A DNA stretch of 64,000 nt from Haliotispira sp965263485 (GTDB lineage Bacteria; Spirochaetota; Spirochaetia; SP-2023), in the NCBI GenBank assembly GCA_965263485.1, contig CBDHHO010000004.1:310001-374000 (forward strand), given 5' to 3'. Position numbers and translations under genes: made by a program. Below the pieces are notes generated by a model that was not told the origin of the DNA, searched no databases, and was given only the letters and a program-made list of their open reading frames with translations. Below, piece after piece: positions 28,304-36,454 of the stretch (the first letter of the stretch is position 1; each line of letters opens with the position of its first letter).

Positions 28304-29254
28304 GTGATCTGTCGTCTGGGTAAAGAGCTGCCCTGGCTTGCTGGGAACAGCTATGTTGCCGAATCGGCGCAGGTCATCGGTCGGGTACGGATTCTGGGGG
28401 AAGCTTCGGTCTGGATGGGCGCGGTGCTGCGCGGGGATATAGAAGAAATTGTGCTGGGCCGGGGCAGCAATGTGCAGGAAAACAGTTCTTTGCACACCAG
28501 CGAAGGTCTGCCGCTGCGCATCGGTGAGCGTGTGACCATCGGGCACTGCGCGGTGCTGCACAGCTGCACGGTCGGGGACGACTGCCTGATCGGCATGGGC
28601 GCAATTTTGCTGGACGGTGCTGAGATTGGCGAGGGGAGTCTGGTTGCGGCGGGGGCCTTGGTCGTACCCGGGAGCAAGTTCCCTCCGCATTCGCTGGTCC
28701 TCGGAGCCCCGGCCCGCCGCCAGAAGGAACTGGAACCATCAGCCCGGCAGGATATTCTGGAAAATGCCGAGCGGTATGTCCGTCTGGCCCGGCGCTACTG
28801 TACAGAATTATTTGCGCTGGAAGCATCCGGAAGCCTTGGTTCGGGCGGGACGGAACTGCGTGAGCAGCAATGGAAACTGGTGGTCTATGTGCCACAAAGC
28901 CTCTCTGCGAACTTTGAATCGCCTTCGCCGGAAGGGCTGGCGGAAGAAGTTTCAGAAGGGCAGCGGGAAGAGCTACTCAAATCGCTGAAGGCGGCTTTGT
29001 TTGAGGCCGGAGCCGGGGTGATCGGCTGCTATCGCAAGTGCAGCTGGCAGAGTGCGGGGCTGGGTCAGTTTGAACCCCGGGCGGGCAGCGCGCCTGTCAT
29101 TGGTCAGACGGACCAACTGTGCCGGGTGCCGGAATTCAAACTGGAGCTGCTCTGTCCCGCTCCTTGTCTAAAATCCGTGCTGGACGCTCTATATCGGGCG
29201 CATCCGTACGAGAGCCCGGCGTACGAAATATATCCGGTGTATCAGCACGCTTAA
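28304..29254 (+). CDS. gamma-carbonic-anhydrase-like protein fused to a NIF3/YqfO insert domain
   Basis: 316 residues from a GTG start with AGGGAG upstream. Residues 1 to about 170 are a left-handed beta-helix of the gamma-carbonic anhydrase/YrdA family; the three metal-binding His positions are kept (SLH, IGH, VLH) along with IGMGAILLDGAEIGEGSLVA. Residues about 187-314 match the small domain inserted in NIF3/YqfO proteins (KLVVYVPQS; LFEAGAGVIGCYRKCSW; GQFEPRAGSAPVIG; AHPYESPAYEIYPV). I know both domains as separate proteins, and the fusion is unusual. Enzymatic activity is plausible but unproven; the second domain's function is not established. Confidence 0.8.
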   Translation: MICRLGKELPWLAGNSYVAESAQVIGRVRILGEASVWMGAVLRGDIEEIVLGRGSNVQENSSLHTSEGLPLRIGERVTIGHCAVLHSCTVGDDCLIGMGAILLDGAEIGEGSLVAAGALVVPGSKFPPHSLVLGAPARRQKELEPSARQDILENAERYVRLARRYCTELFALEASGSLGSGGTELREQQWKLVVYVPQSLSANFESPSPEGLAEEVSEGQREELLKSLKAALFEAGAGVIGCYRKCSWQSAGLGQFEPRAGSAPVIGQTDQLCRVPEFKLELLCPAPCLKSVLDALYRAHPYESPAYEIYPVYQHA

Positions 29255-29299
29255 ACCGTGTGCAGCCGGAACCTTGCTGCCATTTTTGCCCAAACTACT

Positions 29300-29344
29300 G
29301 GGCACCTCTAAACTCGCGAAGCGATACCATTTTTAGAGCTGCCC
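29300..29344. repeat. 45-bp mini copy of the palindromic repeat, TSD TACT
   Basis: Left end GGGCACCTCTAAACTCG and right end ATTTTTAGAGCTGCCC are separated only by CGAAGCGATACC. They are flanked by TACT at 29296-29299 and 29345-29348. It is the smallest copy with a target duplication in the window. Confidence 0.8.
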
Positions 29345-29431
29345 TACTATTATTCTCAAACAAGATCGCAGATCCCGGAGAAATTGTTCATTTCCGGCAA
29401 TCTACAGATCTGCCTTTCCAAGGAGTTTCCG

Positions 29432-31102
29432 ATGCACACCCTCTCAGGCATGGCACACCCCCGGTTTCCACTTGCCTTTCAACAGAGAAGGTTCATTCAG
29501 GAGAGTATGGGCCAAGCAAAGACCATGGTATTTACAAGTCTGTTGGTCGTTTTGCTTGCCGTCTTTGCACCGACCCAGCTGGGAGCCCAGGCCCCCACTG
29601 ATGAGTGGCGGCGGGGCGGTATGGATGCCATGGTGGCCGAGCCGGGTCAGGCAGCTTCGATCCTTTCGAATCCGGCCGGCATCAAGACCAAAGAAGAGCG
29701 CCAGAGCCAGGCGGCAAAGGACGCGGATCAGCCCGGCAAGAAGCACGAATGGATTTCCGAAATCGTCTCCGCCGATGCCTTCCTGACCGGTGAGACCTGG
29801 GCGCTGATCAAAGACCCGTCCCGCTTGCTCAATCGAGTGCAGGACCAGTTCGGCTTTGTCAGCAGTGCCACTCAACTCATTGCCGGCGAGCAGTCTGCCA
29901 GCTCGGGAACCCGTGAGCTGATTCAAGGCCTCGGAGAAGAGATCTACGACCAGTTGAGGCCAGGTCTTTCGCTCCCAGAAAACCTCAGCGAGCTGAGCGT
30001 GGCAGATTTGGAAAGGCTTACCCAGAGCGACATGGAGATGTTGGCCGGCAGGTTGGACAATGAGCGGCTCAGCAAGCTGGCTGATTCGCTGGTGAACAGA
30101 TTCCTGGGTGGGCTGGGGAAGCTCGGTGTTGAATATTATTCCCGCATCTTCTCGCTCTCCCACGTCAACGATACCAGGCCTATGGCCTGGGGATTCTATG
30201 GGGGATTTGAACAAAAAGTGTTGCTGCGCAACGGTGTTGAATCTCTCGGCATACCGCTCAACTTTGAGATTCGGGACCGGAGGCTGGAACGGGACCGAAG
30301 GCTGGAAGTCGAATTGCCGATAGCATTGCAAGCTTATCTGACCGTTCCACTGCGCCTGGCCTTCGCCCACGACTTTGGCGAGGCGCTGCCCGGTTTTACC
30401 TTTGGCCTGGGTTTGAAGTTTGCCCCCTACTTTGGTCTCAACCAAACAGAGTTGGGGCAGTATATCTCCCATTCGGTAAGGGAAAACGGCCTTAATGCCG
30501 GGAGCAATCTGCTGCTCGGAGCAATCCTGGGTGGTGCGAATATCGGTTTGGATCTGGGCGTCCAGTATCACTTTGGCGCCATCATCCCTGAGCTGTCGTT
30601 TCTGCATACCGGACTGAAGATTTCGGACCTGCTGGGCTTCAATGTGTCATTTACGAAAAAGGACGTACGCTATGCCATTGATTTTGACTGGGGCGTTTAC
30701 GCCGAACAGCAGTTTGGTAAGTTTATCCAGCTCTTCGGCGGCTTTGAGTTTATCCAACTGCGGGGCATGTTCAAAGGTGGCCAGAGCCCGTACTCGGGCC
30801 TTTTGAGCCCGATTGAACACCTGAGGCTGCTGGTGGGTCTGGCCCTCTTTGACAATAGGCTGCGCATCACTATGCAGTATTACAACAACACCTTTTCGCC
30901 GGGCCTGATGCTGAATCTGGGGCCTTTTCAGTTCCAGACTTCACTGAATGTCAACCTGGAAGATTCTGATTCCTGGGGTCTGGAGTTTGGGCTGCGCTTC
31001 CGCTGGCCACACAATGGTTTCAACCGGGAAACACCGTACCGCAGCTACTCCGAACTGGCGCGCACGGCGCAGTCTGCCAAAACGGCAGAAGATGCGGGGT
31101 AA
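29432..31102 (+). CDS. putative outer-membrane beta-barrel protein
   Basis: 556 residues if translation begins at the ATG at 29432 (AAGGAG 6 bases upstream), or 531 from the ATG at 29507, which gives a tidier signal peptide (VFTSLLVVLLAVFAPTQLGAQ). The start of the mature part contains AASILSNPAGI, reminiscent of the NPA motif in spirochaete and FadL-like outer-membrane proteins. The C-terminal half has many amphipathic strands with aromatic ends (FTFGLGLKFAPYF; YAIDFDWGVYAEQQF; GLEFGLRFRWP). It was not recognised as a named protein. It stands alone between repeats. Confidence 0.65.
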   Translation: MHTLSGMAHPRFPLAFQQRRFIQESMGQAKTMVFTSLLVVLLAVFAPTQLGAQAPTDEWRRGGMDAMVAEPGQAASILSNPAGIKTKEERQSQAAKDADQPGKKHEWISEIVSADAFLTGETWALIKDPSRLLNRVQDQFGFVSSATQLIAGEQSASSGTRELIQGLGEEIYDQLRPGLSLPENLSELSVADLERLTQSDMEMLAGRLDNERLSKLADSLVNRFLGGLGKLGVEYYSRIFSLSHVNDTRPMAWGFYGGFEQKVLLRNGVESLGIPLNFEIRDRRLERDRRLEVELPIALQAYLTVPLRLAFAHDFGEALPGFTFGLGLKFAPYFGLNQTELGQYISHSVRENGLNAGSNLLLGAILGGANIGLDLGVQYHFGAIIPELSFLHTGLKISDLLGFNVSFTKKDVRYAIDFDWGVYAEQQFGKFIQLFGGFEFIQLRGMFKGGQSPYSGLLSPIEHLRLLVGLALFDNRLRITMQYYNNTFSPGLMLNLGPFQFQTSLNVNLEDSDSWGLEFGLRFRWPHNGFNRETPYRSYSELARTAQSAKTAEDAG

Positions 31103-31150
31103 GAAAAAGAAACGGACAGCTGAGAGCATCATATCCAAGAAGTTCTGAGT

Positions 31151-31205
31151 TATCCCTATCTTTCCGATTGATCCCTCGTTCTTGTGAAAGCGGGAGCAGG
31201 AGTCC
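31151..31205. repeat. short dispersed repeat, copy 1
   Basis: TTTCCGATTGATCCC followed shortly by GTGAAAGCGGGAG recurs at 32980-33011. Both copies lie downstream of coding sequences. Confidence 0.55.
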
Positions 31206-31218
31206 TCCGAAAAACTCC

Positions 31219-31269
31219 CTTTAGGGTACCTCTAAAAATTCGCTTGGAATTTTTAGAGGTACCCTAAAG
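31219..31269. repeat. minimal palindromic repeat: perfect 23-bp inverted repeat
   Basis: Arms 31219-31241 and 31247-31269 are exact complements around a 5-base centre. They contain the ends GGGTACCTCTAAAAATTC and the inverse. It stops 3 bases before the ATG at 31273, so the leader of the next gene would fold into a hairpin. Confidence 0.85.
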
Positions 31270-31272
31270 CAA

Positions 31273-32205
31273 ATGGCGCAGGTTTTGCGAACGAGAATGG
31301 ATTACTACCCCTTTTTAGAGCAGCTGATTATCTCGGCCGGAGCCCTTAGTTTGCAGTACCGCAAAAATCTGGCGGCTTTGGACATTCGCAGCAAGAATGA
31401 CACGGTCCGGGATTTGGTTTCCGAAGCGGATCGAGCCGTGGAGCTGTTTATCCGCCAGCGGATCCGGGAGCAATTCCCGAAAGATAGCGGGCACAAGATC
31501 ATCGGCGAGGAACTAGGTGCCGAGCAACCCGGTGCGGAAGACTATTGCTGGGTGATTGACCCCATCGACGGCACGATAAACTTTCTCAAGGGTTTTGGGT
31601 ATTACAGCCTCAGTATTGCCTTGCAGCAAGATGGTGTGTCCCTCTGTGGTGCTGTCTACGCCCCGGTGTCGGGCCGGCTCTACAGTGCCAAACGCGGGGG
31701 GGGGGCCAGTTGCTGCCAAGTGTCGTTGCCTCCGGAGCCCCCCAGCTCCGAGTATAGCCTGGAGCAGAGGCAGCAGTTACAAGTGCGAGGGCCCGGAGAG
31801 CCGCTGGCAACAGCGGTGCTGATAACCGGCTTTGCTTGCCTGCGCGCGGGGATCCAGCCCAATAATTACTTGTATTTGGGCTATATTCTGCCCCATGTCA
31901 GCGATGTGCGGCGTCTGGGCTCAGCGGCGCTGGATATTTGCCAGGTCGCTGCCGGGATCTTCGATGGGTTCTGGGAGATCGGACTGGAATTGTACGACCT
32001 GGCCGCTGCCTGCCTGATCCTGGAGGAGGCAGGGGGGCAGTACAGTGACCTCTATGGCAGCCGGGAAGATTTCCCCAGTTCGGTGCTGGCTGCGCCCCCT
32101 GAATTGCACGGGCTTTTGTTGCAGCTTTTTTCCCGGGCCGAGAGACCCTATAACGGTTTTCGCAGCCTCTTGAACAATGATTTGTGTCAAAGCGGACAGA
32201 CATGA
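31273..32205 (+). CDS. inositol monophosphatase family protein (SuhB-like)
   Basis: 310 residues of the Mg-dependent, Li-sensitive phosphatase family that hydrolyses inositol phosphate and related sugar or nucleotide phosphates. The metal-binding motifs are intact: GEELGAE, WVIDPIDGTINFLKGF and the C-terminal WEIGLELYDLAAACLILEEA. The start is uncertain: the ATG at 31273 directly follows a repeat hairpin with AGAGGT 12 bases away, and an ATG at 31297 is possible. Its 3' end overlaps tmk by 4 bases (ATGA). The exact substrate cannot be read from the sequence. Confidence 0.88.
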   Translation: MAQVLRTRMDYYPFLEQLIISAGALSLQYRKNLAALDIRSKNDTVRDLVSEADRAVELFIRQRIREQFPKDSGHKIIGEELGAEQPGAEDYCWVIDPIDGTINFLKGFGYYSLSIALQQDGVSLCGAVYAPVSGRLYSAKRGGGASCCQVSLPPEPPSSEYSLEQRQQLQVRGPGEPLATAVLITGFACLRAGIQPNNYLYLGYILPHVSDVRRLGSAALDICQVAAGIFDGFWEIGLELYDLAAACLILEEAGGQYSDLYGSREDFPSSVLAAPPELHGLLLQLFSRAERPYNGFRSLLNNDLCQSGQT

Positions 32206-32969
32206 ACGAAGCCTTGCGGCTCTTTCTGCAAGCTCTGCCCGATTGCCATTACGGCACAGTTTCCGGTCGGGAGGCCGGGGAAGCGGGGCGGCCGGAGATC
32301 ATCGAGCGGTTTATTGTGCTGGAGGGGCTGGATGGTTCGGGCAGCTCGACTCAGGCCCGTCTGCTGGAGCAGTACTTCCGAAGCCGGAATCTGGCCTGCC
32401 AACGCAGTGCCGAGCCGGGAGACGGCCCTTCGGGCCGCCGTATTCGCCGCATACTGCGAGGTGAGACTTCTGTAGGAGTCGATGAGCGGGCCGGGCGCAG
32501 CGAGCTGGCCCGCTACTTCGCCGCTGATCGCAGCGAACATATCCGCGGGCCGGAGGGCGTGCTTACGCAGTGCCGGGCGGGAATCTGGTGTATTTCCGAG
32601 CGCTATTTGTTTTCTTCGCTGGTCTATCAGGGGCTGGATGCACAGTCCGGGATGTCTGAAATCTGGGCCTTGAACCGGGGCTTCCCTCTGCCCCGGCACC
32701 TTTTTTACTTGGATATTGCCGCTGCCGCAGCAGAACAGCGCATCGCCCTACGCGAAGCCTCAGGCGGGCGCGAGATTTTTGAACGTGAGGAATTTCTGGC
32801 TCAGGTGCGCCAAGCCTACCGGGCACTGCTGGCGCATTTCCGGCGCATCGCCCCGGCAATGCGCATCCACTTGCTGGATGCCGGCCAGAGCCCAAAACAA
32901 GTGCGCCAGCAGATCCTGAGTCGGCTGGCGCATGTAGATAGCAATTTTGATTTACGATCTTATCCGTAA
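32202..32969 (+). CDS. tmk: thymidylate kinase
   Basis: 255 residues from the ATG at 32202, which overlaps the upstream stop codon; an in-frame GTG at 32184 is the alternative. An unusual N-terminal extension of about 36 residues precedes the P-loop segment FIVLEGLDGSGSSTQARLLE. The dTMP-binding region SERYLFSSLVYQG and DR-type motif (SERY replaces the usual DRY) and the lid region follow. It phosphorylates dTMP to dTDP for DNA synthesis. Coupled to the phosphatase gene before it. Confidence 0.88.
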   Translation: MNEALRLFLQALPDCHYGTVSGREAGEAGRPEIIERFIVLEGLDGSGSSTQARLLEQYFRSRNLACQRSAEPGDGPSGRRIRRILRGETSVGVDERAGRSELARYFAADRSEHIRGPEGVLTQCRAGIWCISERYLFSSLVYQGLDAQSGMSEIWALNRGFPLPRHLFYLDIAAAAAEQRIALREASGGREIFEREEFLAQVRQAYRALLAHFRRIAPAMRIHLLDAGQSPKQVRQQILSRLAHVDSNFDLRSYP

Positions 32970-32979
32970 AAGCAGCATT

Positions 32980-33052
32980 CTTTCCGATTGATCCCCTCAG
33001 TGAAAGCGGGAGTCCAAGAGCATTTGCCAGACAGACTCCCGTTTTCACGGGA
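32980..33052. repeat. short dispersed repeat, copy 2, with inverted repeat
   Basis: TTTCCGATTGATCCC is followed by GTGAAAGCGGGAGTC. An almost complementary GACTCCCGTTTTCAC follows about 20 bases later, forming a stem behind tmk. It may serve as a weak terminator. Confidence 0.5.
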
Positions 33053-33091
33053 GTGACAAACATGTATCGTACTCTACGGATCCGTGGTTCC

Positions 33092-33833
33092 CTACCCGCA
33101 GGCCAGAGAACAGGCAAAGCAAAGCGGCCCCGCTTTGGTATTTGCCGTTCCTCCCTCGCTGTCTGTTACCGTTACCGCAATCTGATAGTTGCCCAGCGGC
33201 CAGTTTGCTGCCGGGGCAAATGTCGTGGTCGTATTTCCGATTCGGTATTGTGTTCAGGTAGAACTTCCGCAGGGCCTCAGCACTCGCCTCTCCATCATCG
33301 TTGACCACCACCAGGGCTATTGTATTCAGTCCCGCCTTGGTCAAGGTGCGGGAAACTTGGGCCGCGGTGCCGGTACCGGGGCTCTGCGGCGTAAAGGCAC
33401 TGCCGTTCAGCTCCCACTGGTACGTAAAGCCCGTAGTCTTGGACGGGGTGCGCGGATCCTCGACCCTCACGGCCACAGTCACAGACTCCCCGCTGGTCGC
33501 ATCAAACACAGTCGCCGCCTCAGTCCGCGTTGCATCCGCCCCGCTGTCAAAGCCTGTTGTTGCGGCAGTCCAGAAAATCTTCGGCGCAGTGGGCAAGACT
33601 GTGCTCGAGGCCCCCGTCAGGGCTATGTTGCGCCTCAGCGTATCCGCAGCACCACCGTGCGCATCGCTTACGCGAATGCGCAGCGTGTACTCGCCCGCAC
33701 TCAGACCGATATCAAAGTCCAGCGGCAGACTCACCAGAGCCCCAGAAGTCCCAGGGAGACTGCCCCCCAGCGCCCGGAAATCGGCGCTCTCAGAGGCCAC
33801 ATCGTGCCCCGGGGCAATCGCGGCGGTCTGTCA
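33092..33833 (-). pseudogene. truncated, frameshifted fragment of an Ig/cadherin-like repeat protein
   Basis: Reverse strand. The frame from 33833 reads SADFRALGGSLPGTSG, GEYTLRIRVSDAHGGAADTL and FTYQWELNGSAF, and reaches TIALVVVNDDGEASAEALRK: tandem beta-sandwich domains of the PKD/cadherin type found in surface proteins. Near 33240 the reading shifts by one base into a frame that continues sensibly as TTTTFAPAANWPLGNYQIAV and TVTDSEGGTANT, stopping at 33092. A stop at 33831-33833 cuts the 5' side, so the N-terminal part and signal are gone. Confidence 0.75.
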
Positions 33834-33864
33834 GATCTTCCTCCAAAAACTTCCCAATTTTTGC

Positions 33865-33893
33865 TTGACAACTCAGGAAAGTCGTGTTAGAGT
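33865..33893 (+). promoter_or_regulatory. promoter of the ROK regulator gene
   Basis: TTGACA (33865-33870) and TAGAGT (33888-33893) with a 17-base spacer, 126 bases before the predicted start codon. Confidence 0.75.
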
Positions 33894-33917
33894 TATTTAA
33901 TCAAATTGATATAATAA
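33893..33917. promoter_or_regulatory. candidate operator, 25-bp near-palindrome at the transcription start
   Basis: TTATT..ATCAA.TTGAT..AATAA: 20 of 25 positions are paired across the centre. It begins at the last base of the -10 box and would cover the transcription start, a typical place for autoregulation by the ROK protein encoded downstream. Confidence 0.6.
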
Positions 33918-33974
33918 GTGGGGTATTCAAATTCCTCTGCCTGATATTCCCGAATACAGATGGGATCCGCTCGA

Positions 33975-34002
33975 CATCAGAAGCGAATTTTGAGAGATGC
34001 CC
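33975..34002. repeat. solo right end of the palindromic repeat
   Basis: CATCAGAAGCGAATTTTGAG followed by AGATGCCC, the typical right-end sequence. It lies in the leader between the operator and the ROK ribosome-binding site. Confidence 0.65.
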
Positions 34003-34018
34003 ACATAGGAGCTGCCCA

Positions 34019-35236
34019 TTGGCCCGCACCTTCAACCACGTCAAGATTGGTATCCACAACCGTCTGTTGATCCTGAATCAGATCCGGCTCCGGCCCGGCA
34101 TCACCCGGGCCGAGCTGGCCCGTAGCCATGGACTGACTTCGGCTACCGTTGGCAACGTTGTCGAAAAACTGCTGCAGATGGGCTATGTGCTGGAGTCGGA
34201 GGGCGCAGCTGCCGGGCAGTCTCCCGCAGCGCAGAAGCGGGATCTGGGTCGCCCCAGTCTGCCGTTGGCTGTCAATGCGCAGCGTTTGTATACCGTGGGC
34301 CTGAGTTGCGATCTGCGTCATTTGCAGGCCTGCCTGCTGAATTTGAATGGGGAAGTGGTGGCATTTCGGGAGCAGGATGAGTCATTGGGGGAGCCTGAAT
34401 CGTATGTCCAAGCCTTGGCGCAGTTATATCAGGGACTCCTTTCCGATGTCGAGCTGCCGGGGCCGCCTTCGGCCGTGGGTCTGGCGGCGATGGGGCCGCT
34501 GGATCTGGGCAGAGGAGCGGTCTATCTCCACAGCGGCAGTCCGCAGTGGCAGAATTATGATTTTGTTTCCGCGCTGCAGCGAGCGGTGGGGGTTCCGGTG
34601 CTTCTGGAGAAGAATTCCACTGCCGGGGCCCTTCATGAGATCTGGTCCGGGAGGGCCCGCGAGCTGGACAGCTTGTTGTACGTCTATCTGGGCCGGGGGG
34701 TCGGCGGGGCTTTGCTCTGGAATAATGAGCTGGTCCGCGGTTCTTTTGCCAATGCCGGGGAGATCGGTCATGTTTGTGTGGTGCCGGAGGGTCGGCCTTG
34801 TCTTTGCGGGCGCCGGGGCTGTCTGGAGGCGTATTTGTCTTTAGATGCTCTGGAGGAGGCTTTGCCCTTCGCAATCCGGCCGGAATCGCAGCAGCTGGCC
34901 GATTTGTTCTTCAATAAAGAGCCTCATTTCATGTCCTGGTTGCAGCGGGGGGCTGAGCTCTTATGCCGCGCGCTGGGCAGTATTGTCAATTTGCTCGATC
35001 TTTGCGCTGTGGTGCTCACGGGTTTGTTCCCTGAGTGCGTTCTCTCGTTCCTGCGCGATTTTTTGTCCCGTAATATTTCACAGCATGTAATGAATGGTCG
35101 GGTGGGCCGGGTGGAGTTTCTACTGGGTCGCGCGGCGAATCAGCCCTCGCTGGGTGCGGCTTTGCTGCCGATTTGTGAGTCGCTCAGTTCCGGTTTGATT
35201 CAGTCGGACGTCTATGAGCATGTTTTTGCTGGTTAA
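34019..35236 (+). CDS. ROK-family transcriptional regulator
   Basis: 405 residues from a TTG start with AGGAG 7 bases upstream. An N-terminal winged helix-turn-helix (about 13-60, GITRAELARSHGLTSATVGN) is followed by a ROK sugar-kinase-like domain. It has the zinc motif CLCGRRGCLE (about residue 260) and GEIGH, as in NagC/XylR/Mlc-type repressors. Such proteins sense a sugar and control catabolic operons. It heads the carbohydrate island and is followed after 10 bases by the dehydrogenase gene, so it may regulate itself, the dehydrogenase and the transporters. The ligand is unknown. Confidence 0.9.
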   Translation: MARTFNHVKIGIHNRLLILNQIRLRPGITRAELARSHGLTSATVGNVVEKLLQMGYVLESEGAAAGQSPAAQKRDLGRPSLPLAVNAQRLYTVGLSCDLRHLQACLLNLNGEVVAFREQDESLGEPESYVQALAQLYQGLLSDVELPGPPSAVGLAAMGPLDLGRGAVYLHSGSPQWQNYDFVSALQRAVGVPVLLEKNSTAGALHEIWSGRARELDSLLYVYLGRGVGGALLWNNELVRGSFANAGEIGHVCVVPEGRPCLCGRRGCLEAYLSLDALEEALPFAIRPESQQLADLFFNKEPHFMSWLQRGAELLCRALGSIVNLLDLCAVVLTGLFPECVLSFLRDFLSRNISQHVMNGRVGRVEFLLGRAANQPSLGAALLPICESLSSGLIQSDVYEHVFAG

Positions 35237-35246
35237 GGGGTTATAT

Positions 35247-36383
35247 ATGTTAAAGAGTTTTATTTCTCCCGGTCGCTATGTGCAGGGGGCTGGGGCTCTG
35301 GCGGAGTTGCCTGCTTTGTTGCCGGTTTTTGGCCGTAAGGTTTTTGTTTTGCTGGATCCGGGGGTCGAGGGGTTTATGCGCCCTCAGCTGGAGGCGGCGT
35401 TGGGTGGGTCCCGTGATGCTGAAGCGATGCAGTTCCGTTACCACATCTTCGGCGGTGAGTCCACCGAGTCCGAGATGCGCCGTGCTGCGGCTTTGGTTCG
35501 TGAGGGGGCTTATGATGTCGTTGTGGGGGTTGGCGGGGGGAAGGCCATCGATACGGCAAAAGGTGCGGTGTATTTCGCACAGCAGGAGGGTGTCCGGGCG
35601 CGGCTGGCAGTGGTTCCCTCCATTGTGGCTTCCGATGCGCCGTGCAGCAAGAATGCGGTGGTCTACACCGAGGATCATCGCGTGGATCGGGATATTCACG
35701 GTTTGAGTAATCCGGATATCGTGTTGATCGATAGCAATGTCATCGCTGCGGCTCCGGTTCGCTTTCTTTCGGCGGGGATCGGTGATGCGTTGGCTACCTG
35801 GTTTGAGGCCGAGGCGGTGCAGAAAACTATGTGCGCCAATTTCACCGGATACAGCGGTACGCTTTGCGGGTTTGCCATCGCCCGTTTGTGCTACGATACT
35901 TTGCTGGAGAATGCCCCGTTGGCAGTGCGGCATTGTGAAGAGCATCTGGTCACGCCCCAGCTGGATGCGGTGATTGAGGCGAATTCTTTGATGAGTACGA
36001 TCGGTTTCGAGAGTGGGGGGCTGGCATCCTGCCATGGCTTCCATCAGGGCATCGCCGAGTGGGGGGAGACTCACGACAAGTTGCATGGGGAGAAGGTGGC
36101 CATCGGTATTCTGGCTTCTTTGTTTTTAACGCATAAGTCGGCGGCTTTGATCGCTCAGATGTATCAGTTTTGTCAGGAGGTGCGTTTGCCCCTCACTTTA
36201 GAGGATTTGGGTGTGTCTTCCTACGATGATGAGTACTTGATGGTCGCTGTCCGGCGCATGATGGAGCCGGTGGAGTGTACGCACAATGAGCCGGTTAAAT
36301 ACGAAGAATTGGATTATTTAAATGCGTTAAAGGCCGCTGATGCTTATGGCCGAAGGTGGAAGGATGGGCGTATGGGCGGGTGA
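35247..36383 (+). CDS. glycerol dehydrogenase family protein (GldA-like)
   Basis: 378 residues of the iron/zinc-dependent alcohol dehydrogenase superfamily, GldA branch. An N-terminal Rossmann-like part contains VVGVGGGKAIDTAKG. The metal-binding region follows, including a D in AGIGDALATWFEAEA and His residues in SCHGFHQGIAEW and THDKLHGEKVAIG. It would oxidise a polyol or reduce a keto sugar with NAD. The start at 35247 is chosen for AAGGGG 6 bases upstream. It is co-transcribed with the ROK regulator, and its real substrate is probably a sugar-derived polyol rather than necessarily glycerol. Confidence 0.85.
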   Translation: MLKSFISPGRYVQGAGALAELPALLPVFGRKVFVLLDPGVEGFMRPQLEAALGGSRDAEAMQFRYHIFGGESTESEMRRAAALVREGAYDVVVGVGGGKAIDTAKGAVYFAQQEGVRARLAVVPSIVASDAPCSKNAVVYTEDHRVDRDIHGLSNPDIVLIDSNVIAAAPVRFLSAGIGDALATWFEAEAVQKTMCANFTGYSGTLCGFAIARLCYDTLLENAPLAVRHCEEHLVTPQLDAVIEANSLMSTIGFESGGLASCHGFHQGIAEWGETHDKLHGEKVAIGILASLFLTHKSAALIAQMYQFCQEVRLPLTLEDLGVSSYDDEYLMVAVRRMMEPVECTHNEPVKYEELDYLNALKAADAYGRRWKDGRMGG

Positions 36384-36399
36384 GCTCAGACTTATTAAG

Positions 36400-36454
36400 A
36401 ACAACACTTTGTTGATACGGTTTTTAGTTGAATTTTACCTTGGAGGTTATACTT
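36400..36454 (+). promoter_or_regulatory. leader sequence shared by three binding-protein genes (copy 1)
   Basis: AACACTTTGT..GATA.GGTTTT.AGTT ending in TTACCTTGGAGGTTATA before ATG also precedes the genes at 40200 and 44240. This copy has diverged; copies 2 and 3 are identical. It contains a strong GGAGGT ribosome-binding site and may carry shared regulatory sequence. Confidence 0.6.

Noticed and set aside
31219..31269. Target duplication around the hairpin upstream of the phosphatase gene
   Set aside because: The flanks are TTTA and TAAA, which are inverted rather than direct, so they extend the palindrome and do not count as a duplication.
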